5,465 nucleotides of DNA from Chitinophagaceae bacterium (lineage in GTDB: Bacteria; Bacteroidota; Bacteroidia; Chitinophagales; Chitinophagaceae). The translations under genes were made by a program, and so were the position numbers. Below the pieces are notes generated by a model. The model did no database searches and was not told the DNA's origin. It saw only the letters and a list, made by a program, of their open reading frames with translations. Positions 1 through 5,465 of this stretch are shown piece by piece; the stretch's first letter is position 1, and every line of letters begins with the position of its first letter. The stretch is from contig CANKGM010000161.1 in NCBI GenBank assembly GCA_947481355.1, forward strand, positions 1-5,465. Reading direction: 5' to 3'.

Positions 1-2354
1 ATTTGGTACATACCAAACTCGATGTTCAGTTTGATTTCGACAAGTCACATTTGTTAGGTAAAGCTTGGATTACGTTAACACCTCATATCGACCCAACAGA
101 TTCCTTGAGACTTGATGCAAAAGGAATGGAGCTACATGAGGTTTCACTGATTGATAAAAACAACACAAAAAACAAACTTCTATACTCTTATGATGGTTTA
201 CAAATGAACATCAAACTCCCTAAATTGTATAAAAAAGGGGATCTCTATACCATTTACATTAGTTATACCTCAATGCCTAATGAATACGAGGAGGCCTCTG
301 GAGTTGATCCCATGCTGGGCGTGAAAGGACTATTTTTTATCAACCCAAAAGGTGAGATAAAAAACAAGCCATCACAAATTTGGACACAAGGCGAAACTGA
401 ATCAAATTCGGTCTGGTTCCCAACAATAGACCAGACGCAACAAAAAACAACTGAAGAAATTTACATGACTGTTCCAGCAAAGTATGTAACACTTAGTAAT
501 GGTGAATTGGTAAGCCAAAAGCAAAATAAGAATGGGACAAGGACAGATTATTGGAAAATGACACTCCCGCACTCACCTTACCTATTTTTTATGGGTGTTG
601 GTGATTATGCAGTAGTAAAAGATCATTGGAAAGGGAAAGAGGTAAATTATTATGTAGAGCGAGAATATGCACCTGTAGCAAAAAAAATCTTTGGCAATAC
701 CCCTGAAATGATGAGTTACTTTTCAAAAATCACAGGAGTTGAATATCCCTGGAATAAATATGCTCAGATTACAGGTAGAGATTATGTATCTGGCGCAATG
801 GAAAACACTACGGCGACACTCCACCAAGAATCTGCTCAACAAGATGCCAGAGAACTTACAGACGAAAATAGATGGGAATCAACTATTGCACACGAATTGT
901 TTCACCAATGGTTTGGCGATTATGTTACTGCAGAAAGTTGGAGCAACCTCACCCTAAACGAATCATTCGCAAATTACAGTCAAACCCTTTGGAATCAATA
1001 CAAATATGGCACAGATGCTGGTGATGCAGAAAACTATACAAACATACAATCCTATTTAAGAGGGAATAATTCTGAAAAGGATTTAGTACGATTTTATTAC
1101 GCAGACAGAGAAGATATGTTTGATGCAGTCTCATATCAAAAAGGAGGAGCAATATTGCACATGTTGAGAAATCATATTGGAGACTCTGCCTTTTTCAAAG
1201 GATTAAATTTATACCTAACCACCAATAAATTCAAATCAGCTGAAGCAGCACACCTTAGGCTTGCGCTTGAAGAAACAAGTGGTAAAGATTTAAGCTGGTT
1301 TTTTAATGAATGGTATTACGGCAGTGGGCATCCAAAGCTTGATATTAATTATAATTATGTTGATTCCTTAAAAGCCATAAAAGTCATTGTGAAACAAACA
1401 CAAAAGACTGGAAAAATCTTTCGAATACCTACATACATTGATGTTTACACGGGTGACAAAAAAACAAGAAATCTAATTTGGCTAGAAAACGCCATTGATA
1501 CATTTACGTTCTCTGCAGGCACAAATCCAGATTTAATAAACTTCGATGGAGATAAGGTTTTGCTTTGCGAGAAGAAAGAGAATAAGAATATTGACAACTA
1601 TGTGCATCAATATCACTTTGCAGGAAACTATTTAGACCGAAGAGAAGCTATAGAATTTTGTGGAAGAAAAATGGACAACCCCAAGGCAATCCAGTTATTG
1701 AAAGATGCGCTCACAGACCCATACGCTGGAATCCGAGAACTCGCACTGAGTAAGATTGATTTAAAAAAAGAAAGCACTCGAAAGGAATTCGAAATCATTA
1801 TAGCCTCTTTACTAAGCAAAGAGAAGAACAGGCTTGTAAAAGCTAACATGATTAAAGGGTTAGGCAACACAGTCAATCTTACATATAAGGAAACATACCT
1901 TCAATCTGTAAAAGACTCATCTTACTCAGTGTCAGGTGAAGCGCTAACTGCGTTAAGTAAAGTCGACTCTTCACTTGCATTAACATTAGCAACTGAACTT
2001 TCACACAAAACCGCCAAGGGTGAATTAGATGCGGCTATTAATAAAATATTAATTGCTTCTGGAAACGAAGAAATCTATGATAAACTAGCTGAAAAATTTA
2101 CATCCTTAGGCTTGTCAAATGAAAAGATCATGATTCTGCAACAAATAGCCGAGATGACGGGAAATTTGAAAAGTAATGATAGAATAAAAAATGCGATTGG
2201 TCTTATCATAAATTTCAGAAATGAACTTCCGGCTTCATTGAAAGATCAAATCAATCCATATATGAATCAATTTCTATTGCCTAGCATATTGAAGAAGTTG
2301 AAAGAAAAGGGCAATAATGAAATGATAACTTACTTAGAAGATCAGATGAAATAA
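1..2354 (+). CDS. M1 family zinc aminopeptidase with C-terminal helical (HEAT-like) repeats, 5' end cut by window
   Basis: This metallopeptidase removes N-terminal amino acids from peptides. It is probably exported, but any signal peptide lies off the window. Numbering from the codon at position 3, the order is: an N-terminal beta domain (about 1-190); a thermolysin-like catalytic domain (about 195-440) with the exopeptidase motif GAMEN at 264-268, zinc motif HELFH at 297-301, third zinc ligand E320 in NESFA (18 residues after the motif) and transition-state Tyr Y378 in SYQKGG; a beta domain (about 445-535); and an alpha-helical repeat tail (about 545-783). All catalytic residues are intact. 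The frame is open to the left edge. The TTG at position 3 encodes a Leu inside the conserved LVHTKLDV block, so it is not the start, and I estimate some tens of residues are missing. The visible 783 residues fit the larger bacterial M1 enzymes. The gene ends at TAA, 54 nt before a convergent gene. The family is certain; the natural substrate is not. Confidence 0.95.
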   Translation, partial: LVHTKLDVQFDFDKSHLLGKAWITLTPHIDPTDSLRLDAKGMELHEVSLIDKNNTKNKLLYSYDGLQMNIKLPKLYKKGDLYTIYISYTSMPNEYEEASGVDPMLGVKGLFFINPKGEIKNKPSQIWTQGETESNSVWFPTIDQTQQKTTEEIYMTVPAKYVTLSNGELVSQKQNKNGTRTDYWKMTLPHSPYLFFMGVGDYAVVKDHWKGKEVNYYVEREYAPVAKKIFGNTPEMMSYFSKITGVEYPWNKYAQITGRDYVSGAMENTTATLHQESAQQDARELTDENRWESTIAHELFHQWFGDYVTAESWSNLTLNESFANYSQTLWNQYKYGTDAGDAENYTNIQSYLRGNNSEKDLVRFYYADREDMFDAVSYQKGGAILHMLRNHIGDSAFFKGLNLYLTTNKFKSAEAAHLRLALEETSGKDLSWFFNEWYYGSGHPKLDINYNYVDSLKAIKVIVKQTQKTGKIFRIPTYIDVYTGDKKTRNLIWLENAIDTFTFSAGTNPDLINFDGDKVLLCEKKENKNIDNYVHQYHFAGNYLDRREAIEFCGRKMDNPKAIQLLKDALTDPYAGIRELALSKIDLKKESTRKEFEIIIASLLSKEKNRLVKANMIKGLGNTVNLTYKETYLQSVKDSSYSVSGEALTALSKVDSSLALTLATELSHKTAKGELDAAINKILIASGNEEIYDKLAEKFTSLGLSNEKIMILQQIAEMTGNLKSNDRIKNAIGLIINFRNELPASLKDQINPYMNQFLLPSILKKLKEKGNNEMITYLEDQMK

Positions 2355-2367
2355 CCGCATTTCATTT

Positions 2368-2410
2368 AATTCAGCTCGGCAGTAAGAAATCCGCTGCCGA
2401 GCTGAATTTT
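2368..2410 (+). terminator. Shared hairpin terminator between convergent genes
   Basis: A perfect 15-bp inverted repeat has left arm AATTCAGCTCGGCAG at 2368-2382, right arm CTGCCGAGCTGAATT at 2394-2408 and an 11-nt loop. Its GC-rich core stands out in AT-rich surroundings. On the + strand the stem runs into TTTT at 2407-2410, so it fits a Rho-independent terminator for the aminopeptidase gene 13 nt upstream. On the - strand it begins directly after the TAA of the beta-propeller gene (2409-2411). In that direction it is followed only by AT-rich sequence without a T run, so termination there is probably weaker, or the hairpin serves mainly to protect the 3' end. Confidence 0.85.
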
Positions 2411-3242
2411 AGTCAACTAACTGATAAGCTACTACATTGTTCTTCCAAAATGTAGGAACATAAACTATCTTCTTTTTTTTATCGTACCCAATATCTGCAG
2501 AATTTATTTGCTCACTGCGTGTATCCAAAAGAAGCTTTTTAGTGCCATTAAGATTTACATGCCAAATGGTCCCTGACCAACATGAAACAAGAAAATTCTG
2601 TTCATCAATTTGTTCTATTCCATCTGTTCCGCCTCCTAAGCCATCAGCAATATGAACTTTTTCTTTGTTCTTACCTAGTTTACAAAATGATCCATCGTCA
2701 ACGAAATATAATGTCTTATCGACATACAGTACTCCGTTAGCTCCTTTCATTCCATCAATTAATAAAGCTGGTTTGAATTTTGAAATCTGATAAATTTTAT
2801 TAGCCTTAGAATCTGACACATATATATCACCTCGTTTATCAATAGTGATATCATTGAGTTGTTGCGCACCATCAATCCCAATTTTTTTAACAACCGCAGC
2901 ATGAACAATATCAACAATCAAAATGGAGTCCACATCAGCGACAATTAAAATGTCGTCTTGAATCAACGCCATCCCCTTTGGTGAATTCAGCCCCTTCAAC
3001 CAAGTTGGATTTAATACTTTACCATTTGGTGTAAGAATGCCAATAGACCCCTTACCCTCTCTGCCCCATGGATTCTTGCTGCCAATATTGGCAACAAACA
3101 ATCGCTCATTTTTAGCATCGACCAATACAGACTCTGCCACTTTCAGTGTTGTATCGGAAGACCAAAGCATTGTTAAGCTTTGCGAATTTGCTAATGAATT
3201 GCTGAGTAAACCAATAATTAAAATGCTAACTATCTTTTTCAT
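2409..3242 (-). CDS. Secreted SMP-30/gluconolactonase-like (NHL-type) beta-propeller protein
   Basis: This is a 277-residue protein with a signal peptide: MKK, then a hydrophobic stretch at about 4-13, with likely cleavage after ANS (about residue 20) just before Gln. There is no lipobox Cys, so it is probably periplasmic or secreted. The mature part is built of short beta-blade repeats typical of six-bladed propellers (for example LNDITIDKRGDIYVSD and GANGVLYVDKTLYFVDDG). Residues that appear to match the SMP-30 metal site are present: E37 in AES, N130 in LND, N169 in ANG and D207 in TDG. Lactonase activity is therefore possible, but a non-catalytic binding role is equally open. I chose the ATG at 3240-3242 because it starts the signal peptide; an upstream in-frame ATG at 3272 would overlap the oxidoreductase gene and add a polar leader. 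No clear Shine-Dalgarno precedes either start. It is the last gene of the - strand unit, 16 nt after the oxidoreductase stop. The fold is fairly sure, the function unknown. Confidence 0.85.
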   Translation of the reverse strand: MKKIVSILIIGLLSNSLANSQSLTMLWSSDTTLKVAESVLVDAKNERLFVANIGSKNPWGREGKGSIGILTPNGKVLNPTWLKGLNSPKGMALIQDDILIVADVDSILIVDIVHAAVVKKIGIDGAQQLNDITIDKRGDIYVSDSKANKIYQISKFKPALLIDGMKGANGVLYVDKTLYFVDDGSFCKLGKNKEKVHIADGLGGGTDGIEQIDEQNFLVSCWSGTIWHVNLNGTKKLLLDTRSEQINSADIGYDKKKKIVYVPTFWKNNVVAYQLVD

Positions 3243-3258
3243 AATGATTAATTTATAA

Positions 3259-4500
3259 CTAACGTTCAACATCAAATGCAGCTATATCTATGCTTGTTTT
3301 TTTATGTCCTATTATTTCCTCAACCAATTTCCCACTTGCCGCAGCAAGCGATATACCTAGCATGGCGTGACCACCCGAGATTACTAGGTTGGTATAGGCT
3401 GAGTGTCTTCCTATATAGGGGAGTCCGTCTGGACTCAATGGGCGAAGCCCATACCATATCTTTTCACGCTCAGGAAACTCAACTGGTAAATTAGGATAGT
3501 AATTTTTTGCAGCATTAAAAATAGACTTTACCCTTTTCATTAAAAGAGGAGAACCAATTCCGCTAATTTCCATGGTACCTCCCATTCTTAAGTCTGCCCC
3601 CATTGGAGTCATAGCTACCCTGTCATCTACAAGTATAGCTGGATAGTGAAGGTTTCTCTTTACATTTTCGAATGTCATACTATATCCCTTACCTGCTTGC
3701 ATTAGTATATCTATACCAAGTTGCTTACTTACGATAGGCAACCAGGATCCCGTAGCTAACACATATTCATCCCCTCTAAAAACACCTTTGTCTGTCACTA
3801 TCCCTTTAAGAGTTTTACTTTCTTTCTCAAAGCCTATGATATTAGTATTTAATGAAAATTCAACACCATTATTTTTGAGGTATTCTGTTATAGTTGTCAT
3901 CAAATCTCCTGGATGGAGGTGACAATCGATTGGATACAATACGCCTCCACGAACATTCAGTTCAACCTCAGGTTCCATGGCTTGTAATTCTTGAAGATTG
4001 AGCACTCTCGTATCAATATTTAATGCTGCCGCTTCTTTTGCAAGCTCAATCTCGTGATGTTCAGTATTCAAGCTCTTATACAACATCAAACAGCCCATTT
4101 CCTTCATTCTGAAATTATCTCCTAGCTCATCCCTTATTTCAGAAGTAAGGGTTCTACTCAGTTGTAGGATTGCATCTAGATGAGGGATATTACGTTCCAT
4201 TGTCGACCTACCAGATCTTTTCCAAAATGTAAGTCCCCATCGAATCAAATCGATGTTTAAGCGGGGTTTAATATAAAATGGAGAACTCGAACTCATCATC
4301 CATTTCATACCCTTGGCAATAATTCCTGGTGAGGCAAGAGGGATAAAATGACTTGGAGAAACATATCCAGCATTTCCAAAAGATGTGCCCGATTTTAGAT
4401 CTCCTCGATCAATGATTAAAACATCATGACCTGCTTTCTTTAAATAATATGCTGTACATAATCCAATTATGCCACCTCCTGCTACGACAACTCTTGACAT
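3259..4500 (-). CDS. FAD-dependent D-amino-acid dehydrogenase-like oxidoreductase (DAO family)
   Basis: This 413-residue flavoenzyme is of the DadA/D-amino-acid oxidase type, which oxidises the amine of an amino acid and passes electrons to a quinone or another acceptor. The N-terminal Rossmann motif AGGGIIG (G8, G10, G13) is followed by D31 at the end of the second beta strand, which binds the FAD ribose. The block GNAGYVSPSHFIPLASPG lies at 42-59. The C-terminal flavin and substrate region reads GLRPLSPDGLPYIG at 351-364 and SGGHAMLGISLA at 375-386. The length is normal for the family (about 410-430). The 42-59 block and the following KSPFY-like segment (SSPFYIKP, 72-79) resemble the oxidoreductase of hydroxyproline catabolic clusters, so D-hydroxyproline or a similar cyclic amino acid is a possible substrate. 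However, no epimerase, dihydrodipicolinate-synthase-like or aldehyde dehydrogenase gene is visible here. The ATG at 4498-4500 places the FAD motif at the usual distance from the N terminus. It lies 46 nt after the hydrolase gene. The family is sure, the substrate inferred. Confidence 0.94.
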   Translation of the reverse strand: MSRVVVAGGGIIGLCTAYYLKKAGHDVLIIDRGDLKSGTSFGNAGYVSPSHFIPLASPGIIAKGMKWMMSSSSPFYIKPRLNIDLIRWGLTFWKRSGRSTMERNIPHLDAILQLSRTLTSEIRDELGDNFRMKEMGCLMLYKSLNTEHHEIELAKEAAALNIDTRVLNLQELQAMEPEVELNVRGGVLYPIDCHLHPGDLMTTITEYLKNNGVEFSLNTNIIGFEKESKTLKGIVTDKGVFRGDEYVLATGSWLPIVSKQLGIDILMQAGKGYSMTFENVKRNLHYPAILVDDRVAMTPMGADLRMGGTMEISGIGSPLLMKRVKSIFNAAKNYYPNLPVEFPEREKIWYGLRPLSPDGLPYIGRHSAYTNLVISGGHAMLGISLAAASGKLVEEIIGHKKTSIDIAAFDVER

Positions 4501-4546
4501 GCTCTATTTTTTTTAATAATAACTAAGAATAAATCAATTTGTTTAT

Positions 4547-5465
4547 TTATTTCTTCCGTGATGTGATGCTTTTAATGAAATCAACTTCCTCTTTTTTATA
4601 AGGAGAACCATCCTTCCTAAAAACATCATGAAACCAAACTGTTGGTTCTGAGCCATCGGGGATTGGCATGCCCCATTGATATATGGTATTGCTCTTTCCT
4701 GCGACTAGGCCCCAATTAATTGCGCTTACATTATATTTTTTAAATAGAGGAAGATGCGTTTGAAATCTACTATTGCGGGTTCTTGCCATATATTCTGAGC
4801 ATAATATAGGACGATCATAATTTTTTAATTTTATGATTTGATTTTCAAGCGAAGTAAGTTCCTCATAATTATGAAAAGTGATTACATCAGAATTACTTAA
4901 AATGATTTCATTTATCACTTCATTGCCATTCCATACGGCGCAAGTAAGTGGCTGAGAAGGTCTTACAAACCATGCCCACTCAAACACACGTTGCAAAAGC
5001 TCCACTGATCCATTTTCATAATCACTATTTCCTGGCTCATTATATAGATCCCACATTAAAATGCGCTTATCGTCTTTGAAATACGAAAGAACATCTTTTA
5101 CATATGCTTCAAGATATTGCCATTTCAGAGGATTATCATGGACAGATATGGTTGGACTTCTTACCCACCCGCTATTATGAATTCCTGGCTTGGGGTCTGG
5201 CTGTTTACCTGGTGATGCGTCAGCATTCCAGCAATCATCAAAAACTGTAAATAATATTTTTATCTTATGCTTATCCGCTATAGCAAGAAAATCATTCATT
5301 CTTTTTTTAAACCCTTGAGGATCTATCTGCCATGCTATATCATGTAAGTAAACACGCATTACGTTCATGCCAATAGCGGAAGCCCAACCCAATTCTTTTG
5401 AAATGGTAATTGGGTCAAAGCTTTCGGCTTGCCACATTTCAAGTTGATTGATTGCTGTACTTGGG
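4547..5465 (-). CDS. Clan GH-A glycoside hydrolase (GH5-like, cellulase/xylanase-annotated type), N terminus cut by window
   Basis: This (beta/alpha)8-barrel retaining glycosidase resembles proteins commonly annotated as cellulase-family glycosyl hydrolase or 1,4-beta-xylanase. About 305 residues are visible. The frame stays open to the right edge and begins PSTAINQLEMWQ, a conserved family block, so the ATG at 5435-5437 is internal and the true start lies outside. Counting that Met as 1, the likely acid/base is E134 in LYNEPGNS (the clan GH-A Asn-Glu pair at the end of strand 4) and the likely nucleophile is E215 in LCSEYMAR (strand 7). Other typical sites are R29 in MRVYLHD, H189-N190 in FHNYEE and W242 near strand 8 in INWGLVAGK. 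The barrel looks complete at the C terminus, with no added carbohydrate-binding domain. Whether it is secreted cannot be seen. It is the first visible gene of the - strand unit. The clan is confident; the exact GH family and substrate are not, and 'xylanase' is only a label carried by relatives. Confidence 0.92.
   Translation of the reverse strand, partial: PSTAINQLEMWQAESFDPITISKELGWASAIGMNVMRVYLHDIAWQIDPQGFKKRMNDFLAIADKHKIKILFTVFDDCWNADASPGKQPDPKPGIHNSGWVRSPTISVHDNPLKWQYLEAYVKDVLSYFKDDKRILMWDLYNEPGNSDYENGSVELLQRVFEWAWFVRPSQPLTCAVWNGNEVINEIILSNSDVITFHNYEELTSLENQIIKLKNYDRPILCSEYMARTRNSRFQTHLPLFKKYNVSAINWGLVAGKSNTIYQWGMPIPDGSEPTVWFHDVFRKDGSPYKKEEVDFIKSITSRKK

Noticed and set aside
3..5. TTG as the start codon of the aminopeptidase
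   Set aside because: It encodes a Leu inside a conserved block of the N-terminal domain, and the frame is still open at the window edge, so the gene begins upstream.
949..1152. Open frame of 67 codons on the - strand inside the aminopeptidase gene
   Set aside because: It lies antisense to the conserved catalytic domain, has no recognisable features, and is explained as a chance frame.
1628..1876. Open frame of 82 codons on the - strand, with a somewhat hydrophobic product
   Set aside because: It is antisense to the helical-repeat tail of the aminopeptidase, with no ribosome binding site or domain to support it.
3243..3275. Upstream in-frame starts (TTG at 3275, ATG at 3272) for the beta-propeller gene
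   Set aside because: They would put a polar leader before an evident signal peptide and overlap the end of the oxidoreductase gene; the ATG at 3242 fits better.
3037..3494. Two + strand open frames (3037-3258 and 3276-3494) of 73 and 72 codons
   Set aside because: Both lie antisense to well-supported - strand genes and their products resemble no family.
4501..4546. AT-rich gap before the oxidoreductase gene as an internal promoter
   Set aside because: No convincing Bacteroidota -7 (TAnnTTTG) and -33 pair could be found; AT richness alone is not enough.
5435..5437. ATG as the start codon of the glycoside hydrolase
   Set aside because: The upstream in-frame codons up to the window edge encode PSTAINQLE, part of the conserved family sequence, so this Met is internal.

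Overview
The window is an AT-rich stretch of ordinary bacterial chromosome, most likely from a member of the Bacteroidota. The evidence is the style of the proteins: an M1 metallopeptidase with a C-terminal helical-repeat tail, and a glycoside hydrolase of the 'STAINQLEMWQ' type, both of which I associate with that phylum. Start codons also lack a clear Shine-Dalgarno sequence, as is common there. The assignment is by recognition, not by a search.

Layout: four protein genes fill almost the whole window. On the + strand, a large zinc aminopeptidase (M1 family) runs in from the left edge and ends at 2354. On the - strand, three genes run leftwards from the right edge: a clan GH-A glycoside hydrolase (cut by the window edge, 4547-5465), a DadA-like FAD-dependent amino-acid oxidoreductase (3259-4500) and a secreted SMP-30/NHL-type beta-propeller (2409-3242). 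The gaps between these three are only 46 and 16 nt and hold no hairpin, so they are probably one transcript. The two transcription units converge on a 54-nt gap that holds a perfect 15-bp inverted repeat, a strong candidate for a shared terminator.

How the genes may work together: the aminopeptidase releases N-terminal amino acids from peptides, the oxidoreductase oxidises an amino acid (probably a D-isomer, possibly D-hydroxyproline), and the hydrolase cleaves a beta-glycan or a related glycoside. All three fit a scavenging heterotroph, but the sequence does not tie the glycosidase, oxidoreductase and propeller into one pathway. No RNA genes, mobile elements, CRISPR arrays or large repeats were seen. 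The promoters of both units lie outside the window. I found no convincing sign of an undescribed system; the most open questions are the substrates of the - strand genes.
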